A stretch of DNA of 64,000 bases, taken from assembly GCA_019022495.1 (NCBI GenBank), contig JAFEKR010000009.1, positions 1,984,001 through 2,048,000 of the forward strand. Reading direction: 5' to 3'. How positions within the stretch are numbered: position 1 is the first letter of the stretch; each line of letters opens with the position of its first letter. The position numbers were made by a program, and so were the translations under genes. Positions 36,069-47,821 of this stretch are shown one piece after another. Source of the DNA: Epichloe hybrida (Eukaryota; Ascomycota; Sordariomycetes; Hypocreales; Clavicipitaceae). The notes under the pieces are model-generated. The model worked only from the letters and a program-made list of their open reading frames with translations. It made no database searches and was not told the DNA's origin.

Positions 36069-38959
36069 CTAGAAAAAGTCTAGGTCCCTCTAGGGTCTAT
36101 CTTAAGAATATATGCTAATATTATTTCCTAAAGGTTTTCCTAGAGATTAGGATCTATTATTTAAATTATATTTTGATTAATTATATTAACTAGCTATTCG
36201 TTAGACATTCTTAATAGCTTAAGCCTAGAATACTTCTAGTTATCTCACTAGCTTTACTATTTAGTTAGTAGCTTATTTCTCTTTTCTTTGTTATTTTTCT
36301 GTCTATTTCTAAAGAGGTCCTATCCTAGCTATTAAGACTTTATTTTTAGATAGTTATAATATCTTTTTAGAAGCAAATAAGCAGTAGTTATATAGGATAA
36401 GTTTTAGGTTAGATATTATTAAGTCCTTTAAGGCTATACTATCTATCTATTTGCTTAATATAAACAAATAGTCTAATACTCTCTCTTATAATTAAGCATT
36501 TACTTCTCTATTTACTAGATAAGTAATAAAGTTAGTAAAGAGAACTTATTATGTATTAGATTTTAATTTTAAAGCTAAATGCTTAGCTTATTAAATATAA
36601 GCATTTAGTATCTTACTAGGTTCTTATATAAAACTATATACCTCTTGCTAAGTAAAGATTTTAATAAACAAATTAGGGTTTTTAAACTTAGCTAGGAATT
36701 TTAAGGCTATTTATTCCTAAGTCTTATCTTTATATTCTAAGTCCTTATACTAGAGAGCTACTTTTCCTCGCAGGCCCTAGATAAATGTTAAACGCGTAAA
36801 GGTGTTAATATATTCTTTTAGAGCTTAAGCTATTATAGCTATTATTTTATAATATTTTAGATATTCCTTAGCTAGCCTATCTTTTAGTAAGCTAGAGAAA
36901 GTAATTCCCTTGCTTATAATTAGGTTTATAAGGAAGAAAGAACTGCCTATATTAAGTATCTATTTAGTTTCTTTAATTTTAGTAGGTTCTTTAAATTAGA
37001 GTAATAAAGAAAGAAAGAGTAATAAGATTTTATTTACTAAATAAGGCGGTTTTAGAGGGTAAATAGGGCTAATAAGGCTAGGAATAAACTCTAAGGATCT
37101 TTTATTATCCTATTCTAAGTCTAAACTTAAGTCTAATTCTTTGCGAGTCCTAGCGTTTAGTTTTGCTAAAGCTTAATCTTATATAAAGTAATTAAGATAG
37201 GAAACGGGAATTTAATAGTTTCCTAGGATAGATTAGTATTAATAGGGTATGATTTTATTAATAATGTGTCTAATCCTTTAACTAAGATTAGATAGTAAAG
37301 TTAGGGTTTTTATTAAAAAAGCTTGTAAACTTTATTATAATAAAGTTTTTAAGAAAATAAGCAAGTGAAACTTTATTATAATAAAGTTTTTAAGAAGATA
37401 GGAAAATATTCAAGGCTAAACTTAAATCATTACGCATAATTTATTACTTAGTATTTACCTAGCCTAAGAAAAGAAGGAAGAAGAAAAACTATTTTAGTCC
37501 CCCTTAAAATAAAACCTTTTTACTCTTACCCTTCCTAACTCCTTCTTACTAAGTCTAAACCTTCTTAATCTAAGCAATCTCCTATTAGTAAACACAGTGC
37601 GTAGTACTCCACTCACACCGTGCTATCTAATTAAAAGATTAGATAAGTAACTAAGTAAGGTTAAAAGTAAGTTAAAAGTGAGAGTGTAATCTGTGCGCTA
37701 TACCTCTAATTATAGTGGTATAATCCTCCTTATAAACTAATGTTTTTAAGGTTAAGAGCTACTATAGCTAGTTCCTTAAAGCATAAAGTTTAGTCTTTAG
37801 TTTGCGCTATATCTAGTGCATTTACTAAAGTGTTCACGGTTATAATACCACGTAAATATTACAGCTTCTTAGTATAGCTACTTTAGTAAGTAAACGCTCC
37901 TAGTGGGTTTTATAGCATATCCTATAAATAGTTTTCCTAGTTTATAGCACTTCCTATATGCTTCTTAAAGTTATAAGTTTAAGGTCTATATTATATTATA
38001 TCTATTATAATATATGCTAGTTTTCTATTAACTAAAGGTGAAATTCCTATGTTACTAAGTATATAAATACGCGTTCCTACGCCTAAGTTCTATGGTTTAA
38101 GTTAAATTCTAGGGTTAGAAAATTCTCTAAGGTTATAACTACTATCTGCTATTATCTATCTTCTATTTGCCCACTATATTATAGCGCCTATTTTACTAAG
38201 TGTGTAAATACTATTTCCTAGGGTTAGATTCCTAGGCTTAAGTAAAGTTTATAGCGTTCCTTAATTCCCTAAGTTTAAATGCCCTATTCACTAGTATCTA
38301 GTCTATATTTAATCCACTAGTTTACAACCACCTAAATTAACTAAGGTTATAATTATTTACTATCTAGGTTACTAGCATTATACTATACTAGCGCTATAGT
38401 GTTTTAGTAATTATTCTTTATGCTTATTCTTTAGGGGTTATTTTTTATTTAGGTATCTAGCCTATTTATTTCCTATAATAGAACTTTCCTATTCTTTATT
38501 ATAATATTCTCTCTTATAATAATTAGTCCTTATTACCTATCCTATACTAAGTAGCTATTAGCTATTTTATTATAGGTATTCTAAGAACTTTCCCCCTATA
38601 GTTATTCACAAGTTTTACATAGCCCTATAGTTCTATGTTTATCCTATTAAGTCCTATAGTCCTTAATATTCTCACATTATCTAATAGTAGTGTTTTCTAA
38701 CTATAGCTAGATAATCTTCTTAAGTATAGTAATAACTATAGCTATATTCTATTATTCTTCTATATTATTTCTAGCTATAGTTATACTCTAATAAAGTTCG
38801 TGACTTCTCTTGCCTCTAGTCTAGTTTATAGTTCTTTAATTATTTAACCTAATAATCTCTTAGAAGTTATTTATCATATGTTCTTAGGTATTAGATATTT
38901 AAGTCTAGTAATAATTTAAGCTAACTAAAGGGTAATACAAGGTCCTAGTCTTATTACTA

Positions 38960-39075
38960 TAAAGTGATACTAAAATTAATAGGGATAATAATAGTTATAT
39001 TCTTTTAGTCTATGCTCTAGCTACGCCCTATATAATTACGGTTAACTATTACCTAAGCCATTCTCCACCTTAACA
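38960..39075 (-). repeat. Right (5') LTR of the 29.7-39.1 kb element
   Basis: 116-bp direct copy of 29746-29861. Almost all differences are G to A or C to T relative to the left LTR, so it has been mutated by RIP while its partner escaped. Confidence 0.9.
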
Positions 39076-39788
39076 CCCCGCACTTTCCATCCCCATCCTT
39101 GTTGACTTGGCGAGCGGGCCAATGAGGCACTTCTGAATTCATCTGGATCCAGCCATGGTCCAATCGCAAGCTTTTGCGCTAAACCAGGTATGCGTCTATT
39201 CGCCAGAATCACATTGGCGAGCCTCGGCAGCTTCTTTCTACAACTCCGTATGCACTTCCTTTGTTTTCATATGCACATGCCCGACTTGTTTGTGGCTTGG
39301 TTTTCTTATGTATAAATGACAGGTCCTGGCATGGCAACTCCGCACACACATCCAGCAGAAACCCCCCTGCACACCTGTTAGAAGAAAAGTCGTCTGGTAT
39401 CACACTACCCTATAGAATAAACACAAGTAAGTGTTGACCCCGCCCCCTGCCAGTAATTTTCATCATCATCACCATCATCATCACCATCATCATCACCATC
39501 GCCTGATGGGATGGGATTGGATGGGATGAGAGCTAGGACGGAGAAGCGAGGCAAGCAAGCGAGCAGCAACTCTCCACTTGTTGCTCCGAACTCGCCGCTT
39601 CATCCAGTCCTCCCTTCTCCACTTTTGACTTTTCGCTTTTTGCCTGGCGGGCACCATTGCGCGTCCATTCGTTGAAATAGTAATTTACTAATAATGCTCC
39701 CTTGCTGCCAGTTCGATACGATACCTCTTTTTTCCCTCCTTCCACCCCCTCCTCTCCTCCTCTCCTCCTCTCCTCCTAAGTAGCAATC
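39076..39788. other. Intergenic, promoter of Sec14-like gene
   Basis: It contains a CATCATCAC trinucleotide array at about 39462-39500, a GGATGGGATT repeat patch just after it, and a CTCCTC pyrimidine tract at about 39740-39778 immediately upstream of the ATG. CT-rich tracts are common before the transcription start of fungal genes. Confidence 0.65.
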
Positions 39789-41260
39789 ATGGCCTCTACA
39801 GTGCCCCAAGGCCATCTCGGTAACCTAAACGCCGAACAAGAAGCAAAGCTCCGCAGTCTTTGGCAGACTGTCTTCAAACTATACGACATCCTCGAGGACT
39901 GGCATCAGAAGAAGGATGCGGCGCCAGCCCCCGCCGCCAAGGTCGACTCGCCCAAGAAGTCTCGCTGGTTCGGCGGCTGGAGTCAGGCCGAGGCGCCCAA
40001 GACCGAGCCCGCTCTTCCCGAAGAAGCCCTCAAGCTGATCGACTGCGGTGACGCGGACAAATTCGGCCTGGCCAAGCAGTTCCAGAATGTCGTTTCTACA
40101 CAGACGCCCGGATCCCTTCGTGCCATGGTCTTGGCATCCATCAAGCATGAGCACCCTGACGCCCTCGCCCTGCGATTCCTGCGAGCTCGCAAATGGGACG
40201 TCAACCGCGCCTTGGTCATGATGTTCTCCGCCATGAACTGGAGGCATAATGAAGCGCGCGTCGACGCCGATATCCTCGCGCACGGCGAAGAGTTCCTTGC
40301 CCAAGACGAGCAGACTGGCGACGGAAAGAGCAAGGCTCTTGCCCAAGACTTTATGAAGCAAATCCGCGGCGGCAAAAGTTTCATCCACGGAACCGATAGA
40401 GAGAATCGACCCATCAGCTATGTCAGAGTCAGGCTGCACCGAGCTTCTGATCAATCCGTCGAAAGCATCGAGCGATACACAACCTACCTCATCGAGACAG
40501 CCCGTCTCGCTCTGTCGCCTCCTGTTGAGACTGCAACGTTGGTCTTCGACTTGTCCAACTTCACCTTGGCCAACATGGACTACGTCCCCGTCAAGTTCAT
40601 CATCAAGTGTTTCGAAGCCAACTATCCCGAATCGCTGGGAGCCATTCTTATTCACAACTCTCCATGGGTGTTCAAGCGTGAGATTTGAGATTGATTGCCC
40701 CTTGCAAAGTCGCCTGTCGCGAGCCCATGCACTAATGAGTCTTGATAGCTTGCTGGAAAATCATATCGGCCTGGCTCGACCCCGTCGTCGCCGCCAAGGT
40801 TCATTTGACGTACGGAAACGAGGGGCTCGAGGAGTTTATTCATCCCAATCAGATCATCAAAGAACTTGGTGGCGCCGAGGATTGGGAGTACTCGTATGAG
40901 GAGCCCGTGCCTGGCGAAAACGATGCTATGAAAGACACTGCTTCTCGAGATGCACTACAAAGGGCCAGAGACGACCTCACCCACCAGTTCGAAGCAGCCA
41001 CCAAGGAGTGGATTGCGGAACCCGAAGGTGCTCGAGGCAACGAGATCAAGGCCAAACGAGAAGCCCTTGCTGTTCAGTTAAGGGAGAATTTCTGGAAACT
41101 GGACAAGTACGTCAGAGCCCGGTCACTCTATGATCGCCGGGGCAACATTCGACCTGGCGCCAAGGCTGCATGGTATCCTGAACAGAAGCAGGAGCACGCA
41201 AAGAATGGGGCAGGCACTGTTACAAACAATGTGGCGGTTGCGCCAGAGCTGGCAGCTTAG
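39789..41260 (+). CDS. Sec14-like CRAL-TRIO lipid-binding protein
   Basis: Exons 39789-40677 and 40749-41260 give 466 aa. The intron is 71 bp with a GTGAGA donor, CACTAATG branch site and TAG acceptor. The N-terminal 60 residues carry an alpha-helical start and a Lys/Pro/Ala linker. The CRAL-TRIO N-terminal helices come next (HPDALALRFLRARKWDVNRA, about 118-137). The lipid-binding lobe (about 195-355) includes FIHGTDRENRPISYVRVRLH, TLVFDLSNFTLANMDYVPVK and NYPESLGAILIHNSPWVFK. The frame then crosses the intron into WKIISAWLDPVVAAKV, the usual Sec14 closing segment. Such proteins exchange phosphatidylinositol and other lipids between membranes. The C-terminal extension of about 90 residues, ending in a Trp/Arg-rich DRRGNIRPGAKAAWYP motif, is typical of fungal paralogues. 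It looks intact and functional. Confidence 0.93.
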
Positions 41261-41515
41261 ATATGACTCATGACCATTCACTGTATCACTTCATGTATCA
41301 CTTCATCTTTATTAACCTATGCCGTATGGTAACGCCGAAGTATGCCCAATGACTTGGTACTATGAACTTGTCACTCCAAGTACAGGCAGTACTCCAGTAC
41401 TGGTGTACCGAGGAAGAGGTGATTTGAGCATCACAGGTGAGCTCAATGAGCGAGTGCATCTTGAACCAATTTTTGAACACTTGCTGCATCGTCGCGATTC
41501 TTTCTGCCAGGCACG

Positions 41516-42201
41516 TCAAGTCGGGGAGGAAGGTAGTCCCCTGCCTTGGCCCTGTTCTTCCCTGACAAGCCGGTAGTAAATCTCCTCTGCTTCGGCGTAC
41601 TCCTCATACAGCGCTGATGTCGCCGTGCCGGTCGAGCTGCTTCGCTTTTGTACGGCGTGACGACCGAAGATCCTTGCACCCAAGTAGTAAAAATCGGCCA
41701 ATGCTTGGCAAATCAGCTCGCTCTTGCTTTTTTTGACGCCTTCGCACACGAGATAAAGGCTAGAAGACCATCCACAGTCAGTGAGTCAAGACAGTGAGAA
41801 AAAAAAAGCAAAACAAAAAAAAACATCAAGTTTTGGGGTCGGGGTCGGGGCCGGGGCCGGAAAACATACTCTTTATGGAACCTATGGTCCACCTTCTCGC
41901 GCAACGTATGGTTCCATCGCCCCTGGAGCTTGTAGTTGCGGTACGCGAAGTCGTGGCGCTGGCAGCTCTGTCGGAAGTGGTAGCCGAACGGGTGGTCTGG
42001 CGAACCTGTGCAGCCGTCCGAGGTCCAGTCCAGGTCGCTGGGTTCCCGGGCATCTCGCTGTACGATGAACTGGGCGAGGGGCATTTTGAAGACGAAGACA
42101 TCGGTCATGGCTTCGGACGGGGTGTGGATTGGTGCTGCGGCGACGACGCCGGCGAGGGCCGAGAGGGCCGAGAGGGCCACGAGGGAGGCAGATACCTTCA
42201 T
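41516..42201 (-). CDS. Secreted phospholipase A2 (fungal/prokaryotic type)
   Basis: Exons (minus) are 42201-41870 and 41759-41516, giving 191 aa. The intron is 110 bp, from GTATGT to TTCTAG, and the phase-2 junction gives HKDLYLVC. A signal peptide occupies about 1-23 (MKVSASLVALSALSALAGVVAAA). The fungal PLA2 core follows: DWTSDGCTGSPDHPFGYHF, then CQRHDFAYRNY with the catalytic His-Asp pair (about 83-84), and the second Cys pair in LYLVCEG and ELICQ. The enzyme releases the sn-2 fatty acid of phospholipids, usually needs Ca2+ and acts outside the cell. The C-terminal part (about 145-191) is Glu/Gln/Arg-rich and seems longer than the core needs. The gene is convergent with the Sec14-like gene. 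A TATAAA lies 107 bp upstream. Confidence 0.9.
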
Positions 42202-43691
42202 TCTCGTGTCTCCCTTGTATTTCCAGGACAAGAGGAGGGAGGATTTTTTTTTTTTTCCTTGGTGGGAAGGGTAAGACGATGGGATGGGAAGCATGTGATT
42301 TTCCACATTTATAGCCCATGGGGAAAACTTGCTGCCTCCCTATGCTTCCCAGCTGCGGTGTTGGGACAAAGGCAAACTTGTGGGCCAAGCTTCCGGTATG
42401 CTTACATACGTGTGCGCGCAGAGTTTATTTTCCTGTGACTACTGGGCGTGGTTTCCAATCCAACTTTGTCCAAGCTGGCGTCGAGTTGCGAGGTTGTTTA
42501 GAGACTCGGGAGGTGGTGCGACGCGGATGACGCCGAAATCGAGGTAGAGTGCGTTTCCGACATGCCCGATATTGAGACAGCCTGTGCTCGATCTGGTTTG
42601 GGGGGAATTGGAGATGCGCGACGGCGCAGGAGGTTTGGGGAGAGTTTCTCGGGGCAAGTTCCTGGGCGGAAAACTCTCTTCTCCTCTGTCAGCCCCATTT
42701 GTCCGTCGAGAGGGGCGCGGCGCAAAATAAAGTGTCGAGAAGCATTTTCAGAAAGTAACTGTGTGAGGCTAGCCTTGGTCCGGGCTTCCCTTTGTTAGCC
42801 TAACGAGCGATGGATCCTAAGGCATGGCTATTCTTGTTGTGCAAGTGAGAGAGAGGGTTTATAATCACGATGAGTCAAGTTAGTTCCCCATGGGTGGTCG
42901 GTTTTGTGGTACGTGCTACTCCGTACGGATGGGGACGGGATGGATTATGTAAGTTGGTTTGCGAGAAAAAAAAAAAAAAGAAAAAAAAAAAAAAAAGACT
43001 GGGACTCGGCCACTTCCTCTTTTGGACTCCGTGCTCGGCTTGCTTGTGGATTGAGTTGGTCCCGTGATCTGAGGGCAGCCCTGCACGAGCTCACGTGCTT
43101 AAGAGTGTCAAGATGAATCACACGGATAGCGCGTACAGACGGACCCACAAGTGTAGGGGTCTTCCTTTTTTCTTTCTTTTTTTCTCTCATGCAGCTTTGG
43201 TCGAGACTCGACGGCATTCATGCCGCTATGAAGTGATGCGTTCAAGCTCGTTCCCCATCATGAACGGAGCAAGGTTACATTGTTAAAAAAAGGGTCCGAG
43301 CCCTTTTCTTTTTTTTTTCCCCAGGCATAGTTAGAAAGATTATGACTGCTCCGTCCATGTCCAGGTGTTTCTCTCGAGCTAGAGGTAATGCGAGTCACGA
43401 CGGGGTTGCTAAACAGAAGAGAAGAGGGTTGTCCAGATAATTTTCGGAACTACCCAAGACCCACTGTATAAGGATTAATAATACACGCACATATTCATGG
43501 GCAGTCGGCTACGCCGTTTTTTTTTTCTCGTGCAACACCACCTTCAACTCCACCATGATGGAAGGACCAGGCAGCATGACCTAAAACCCCTATATTAGGG
43601 ACACAGCTTTCGCAATTCACCCCCGTGACAATGAATAATTATCTAAACTCATCAACCTATTCTATTGTAATCATTGTCATCTACAACCATC
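42202..43691. other. Intergenic between divergent secreted-protein genes
   Basis: About 1.5 kb separating the phospholipase (-) and the CVNH gene (+). It holds a broken A-run (A12-13, G, A16; about 42966-42996), T-runs near 43160 and 43310, and one CTCCGTACGG motif near 42920. No ORF looks coding. Confidence 0.6.
42308..42313 (-). promoter_or_regulatory. Probable TATA box of the phospholipase gene
   Basis: TATAAA on the minus strand lies about 107 bp upstream of the start codon at 42201. Sequence and distance fit a fungal core promoter. Confidence 0.45.
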
Positions 43692-44330
43692 ATGAGACTG
43701 GCCGCTCATCTCTGGCTTTTACAACTAGCCGTCACAAGCATAGGCTCAGAAGCTCACCCCACTGGAATTCTCTCAGCCTGGAGCTTGGACGGGCGGATTT
43801 CTGCCAAACCCCAGCGTCGGAGTCGCTTCACCGATTCATGTGAATACACACTCGAAGGAATGTTTAAACAACTCGACGAAACATACACAGAGGTCCTCCA
43901 TGGAGTCTGTCGTCAAGCCAATGGCGAAGCGAGATTGTCATCCATTGACCTCAATCACTGCCTTGCTAACGTGGGTGGCGAGTTGAAAGCTGAAAAGGAG
44001 TGAGTTTTGCCTCACGGGATCCATGTCGTTACGAAAAAGACGCCCTGCCACAGCATACTTTTGCGACTTGCTAATTGCTTTCGAAGCGGTAATTTTTATG
44101 AAACTTGCGATGCTCAAGAAAGCTTCCTTCGGGGTTCGGTGTATCATTGTTCTTGCAAAACCCGGGGAGACAAGCGGGTCGAAACTTCCATAGACCTTGG
44201 TGAGTCTCTCTTGTGTAAACGCAACGGGTGTCCTCCAGGGCTAACGCCGAACCACCTCAATATGGTCATAGGCGAAATTTTCACAAATGAAGATGGCGTT
44301 CTATCGTGCCATGGCATTCCAGCCTGGTAG
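43692..44330 (+). CDS. Secreted cyanovirin-N homology (CVNH) lectin-like protein
   Basis: Exons 43692-43999 and 44087-44330 give 183 aa. The intron is 87 bp (GTGAGT donor, GCTAATTG branch site, GAAG acceptor) and the junction codon GA|C keeps frame. ATG 43692 begins a signal peptide (MRLAAHLWLLQLAVTSIGSE). Two tandem CVNH-like half-domains follow: about 46-100, ending SSIDLNHCLANVGGELKAE, and about 104-180, with ETCDAQESFLRGSVYHCSC, TSIDLGE and IGEIFTNEDGVLSCHG. The S-(I/L)DLN-C-x-N-x-(D/G)G-L pattern and the C--C pairs are characteristic of the CVNH fold, which binds oligomannose glycans in characterised members. An insertion of about 13 residues (ESLLCKRNGCPPG) breaks the second repeat. It would be removed if a 39-nt GTGAGT...CCAG segment were an intron, but that is shorter than usual. 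Assignment is by eye. Confidence 0.72.
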
Positions 44331-44934
44331 ATGAATGCTTAAACACCTAGCTTTAGAGGAAAGCGAAGAGGAAGCGAAGAGGGAGCTAAATCGTGCCATG
44401 CCCCACTTCTCTTAGTCATCGCCCGCCTCTAACCACCCCGAAGGAAGTGGGGCGTGGCACGATCGGGGAGCTAGGGAGCTAGTAGCTCCGCCCCACTATT
44501 TTTCCCTTTCTAGCCGCCCTCTAGATGGAAAAACATGGTACATATAAAAAAATCAAGGCTCAATTTTTTTTCCTTGGTGATTTTGGCTCCTAAGTTCAGG
44601 CTCTAATGCTCCAAGGATCTTTCACAATCAAAGGGATTGCAAGGCGCGCGCGGCCGTGGGTGGATTCCCAGCAATTGCATGGAAAGCTAGCCGCGGCTAA
44701 CATTGACAGATCTTTTGGTGTAACGTGGGGCGTGGCGCACGAGTAATCAAGGGTCTACTCCGTACTCCGTGAGGACTTAATTCAGGACGACTAGTAATAG
44801 TCACGGTAGCTAGGCGGGAACGGATGGGGCATTGTGCAGGTACAAGTGTGTGTGCGAGTTGTCACCGTGTTGTGCGAGTGCCTCGCTACGACAGTGTCAC
44901 GTGGTCCTGGCCCTGTTGCGCGGTGTCTCACTCG
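44331..44934. other. Intergenic between CVNH gene and MULE
   Basis: GC-normal, with an inverted repeat at 44390-44462 and a CTACTCCGTACTCCGTGAGG motif near 44755. Only short ORFs are present. It ends at the MULE target site. Confidence 0.65.
44390..44462. repeat. Inverted repeat (20-bp arms) near CVNH gene 3' end
   Basis: ATCGTGCCATGCCCCACTTC (44390-44409) and its near-perfect reverse complement (44443-44462; one mismatch) enclose about 33 bp. It lies 60 bp after the CVNH stop codon and could form a stem in the transcript or be a MITE remnant. Confidence 0.8.
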
Positions 44935-46249
44935 ATAATAAGGGGCGTGACTATCAAGCAAGCGCTTCTGCGTAATTAGCACCCCTAAATGTGGCTAAGG
45001 TGGCTGCGATAACTAATACTAGCTACCTATAGTAAATTATATAGTAGCTCTATACTAAGTATCTAATCACTCCCTAGCTACCCCCTACCCTAGCTAAATT
45101 ATATCTGCCTCTAGCGCTACCTTTACTATAACCCTCTCTTATAATTATAATAATAATTAAGCCTAAAAGTCTTATATAAGCTAATTATTAATATATAATA
45201 TATCTTATAATAGTAAAGTATATTATTATATAACTATTTCTATATTATTAGCCTTAATATTATCTAAAATCTCTAGTATTAAGGCATTAAAGTTATTAGA
45301 GTTATAGTTAGTAAGCCTATTAAGTGTATACTTATATAACTAAGAATGCTTTATACTAGGCTTATATAGGTTATTATTAATATTATTAGGGACTTTAATA
45401 ACCTTATATAAAGCTATTTAAGCTATACTAATTATAGTAAGCGCTATTAAAAGTAGTGGTTATAAGGCATTATAAGCCTTATAAGCCTTATTAGCCTCTC
45501 TTACCTAGGTATATTTAAAAGTAAATAGCTTATATAAGGTCCTTATAATAGGATTTCTCTTCTCTAACCTAAGAGCCCCCTTAGGCTTACCTTTTCCTTA
45601 TATTAGTAAAAGGTTAAATAGTCTTACCTAGGAATTATTATTATTCTTATTAGAATTACTATTAAGGCTTAAACTATTATAATATTAGTGCTAATGCTTA
45701 TTAACCTTATAGAGCTAAATTAGCTCCTTATCCTTAGTATACTACTAAAGAAAATACTAGTAAAGCACACTATATAATATAATAAGCTTATAAGGATAAT
45801 AAGGGAATATAAGGGCTTTTTTAGGGTCTTTATCTAGTGCTATTTCCTATTTATTATAAGCTATAATATAATAAAGGAGACCTTATTATAGATAATGCTA
45901 TAGATAGGTTTCTATAATAGATTTAATATCTTATAAAATTTATTATTTATAGACTATTATATCTTTATATATTAATTAACCTAGTATATTTATAAGCATT
46001 AGAAAACAAAGGTTAAATTACCTATACTACTTATTAAAATCCTCTTAATAGTAGCGTTTAATAACTTAATAATAGAAGTAACTATATAGCTAAAGTAATA
46101 ATATTAATTAATAAAGCACTTTATAATCTTTTCCTTTTATAGATTAATCTAGGTTTATATAATATAATTAATAGCAGGCTCTAGGAACTTACTAGGCTAC
46201 TAGAATTACTCTAATTGTCGCTTAAAATTAGCCTCTAATTTACATAATA

Positions 46250-46475
46250 TAAGGGCTTTCTAAGCCTTTAAAAAAGCTATAAATTTAGGTGCTTATATAG
46301 CTTACTAAGCCTCTTTATTATATATAGCCTTTAGAAAAAAACACTTATACTTAGCTAGTATATTTATATTAATATATTACTAATATAAAATATATAGTAT
46401 GCTATTTAAATATAGGTTCCTTTCTAGTGTGTTAATTAGAGCTATTTCGCAGTCTATAATAATAATATAGGGCTT
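46250..46475 (-). pseudogene. MULE transposase remnant
   Basis: The minus strand reads IIIDCEIALINTLERNL (expected family pattern: hydrophobic run, then TDR/DRE-AL--AL), followed by a degenerate LLC-WH(I/V)N-like stretch and NINILAKYKCFFLKA, then KFIAFLKA. This is the MULE catalytic-domain region around the second acidic residue. Stops and Trp/Cys/His losses are RIP-type. The rest of the transposase was not traced with confidence. Confidence 0.7.
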
Positions 46476-47551
46476 CTAGATTAAATAGTCTTTTTAAAGC
46501 TTTATAATAATATTAATAACCTAGTAATAGTTATCTTTAGTCTTATTACTTAGGAAGTAAGTTATAAATTAAAAGGTTTTCTTTAATAGTATAATACTAT
46601 AAATATTAAGTAATAGAAAGTTAAAGTAATTTATTTTATATATATAGTTAAGAAAAAGGATATCTAAGTATTTCTTTAAGAGTTTAAGCCTAGAGAGAGG
46701 TATAATAAAAGCCTTATAATATAACTATTATAACTTCTTTTATCTTAATAGAAAAAAGCATTATTATTATAGAGTTAGTTATAAAGCTACTTAACTTCTA
46801 ACTAGCTTAATAGCTTAGCTATCTAATGCCTTTAGATAGCATTATAAATATTATAATAATTAATACCCTATATATTATTAACATTATTATATTAAAGCTT
46901 CCTAGGGATTATAGCTAGTTTTTACTTACTATTATAAGCGTTAATAATCTCTTTCTTATATTTACAAATAACTTCACGCTAAGACTACATAAATATAGTA
47001 GTGTTTATTAGCTTATAATTATAAGCTTACCTTCTTATTAGCTACTTAATTATATAAATGCCCTTACACACTAACATTATTAATTTATATAGGTAGCCTA
47101 TTATTTATAAGCTTATATTCTTATAAGACTTAGTAGTATAAGCCTTAGAATTATACTATAAGGTATACTTCTAGCCTTTATAGTATTAAAAGAGAATTCG
47201 CGTTAGATTACTAGTATTTAGCTTTTTTCTATATATTATAAGGTTATACCCCTTAAGGTAGTAAACTATATTAATAGCCTTTTAGGTAGCCTTAAGGCTA
47301 TTAAATTAATAATTATAAAGTAACTTTATAATTATAAGAGATAAATAACTTTAGCTAGTGTAAATAGCTTTAAAATTATAATTATAATTATAATTATAAT
47401 AATGCTTAGTAATATATGTAAAGAGAGGAGGGAATTGCTATAGAAAATATTAGGTTTAACTACTAGGTTCACTGTAAAAATTTGCTATAAGCCTAGTATT
47501 AGTTACTAGCAGCCACTAGCCATATTTGGGGGTGCTAATTACGCAGAAGCG

Positions 47552-47821
47552 TGTTAGGAGCGCAGAGGTCAAAGATAGGATGTTTATTAAAGCGAGTCTT
47601 TGGCAAACCTTTAGGCTATGCAAATAATAAAGAGGCTAGCTAGCTATAAGATAGCCACGTGCTTATAAAGCAAGGTATTTATTAAAGACTACGTATATTA
47701 TTAGTACTAGGTTAGAGATTAAAACCTTTATATACTTACCTTTAGCTAGTATTTATCTAGTAGTAACTATAATAGTCTTAGCTATTACTTTATTCTTAAC
47801 CTTTTAGTGTAAGTTATAATA
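47552..47821 (+). repeat. 5' LTR of chromovirus
   Basis: 270 bp, TG start. The 3' end is RIP-altered (ATAATA where the other LTR has GTGACA). The start (TGTTAGGAGCGCAGAGG) is better preserved than in the 3' LTR. Confidence 0.9.

Larger units (their letters stand above)
29746..39075 (-). mobile_element. Complete but RIP-dead LTR retrotransposon (Ty3/gypsy type)
   Basis: Two direct 116-bp LTRs bound 9,330 bp. The outer ends are TGAAGTGATACC...CCTTAACA. CCCC lies on both sides (29742-29745 and 39076-39079), so a 4-5 bp target duplication is likely but blurred by the C run. The interior is AT-rich. A gag zinc knuckle (36028-36068) and a reverse transcriptase (about 32180-32740) both read on the minus strand, which gives gag-pol running right to left. 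The LTRs are short for a 9-kb element, and several kb on each side of pol are unassigned. Confidence 0.85.

Noticed and set aside
39462..39500. CATCATCAC array as CRISPR-like or coding repeat
   Set aside because: Simple trinucleotide microsatellite in a eukaryotic promoter region; no spacer structure and no frame.
44960..47554. Interpreting AAGCGCTT/AAGCGTGT as the 8-bp target duplication of a shorter DNA transposon (hAT-like)
   Set aside because: AAGCG on the right is the chromovirus 5-bp duplication. Rejoining across the retrotransposon shows that the TIRs extend 25 bp further and are bounded by a perfect ATAATAAG duplication; transposase traces fit MULE.
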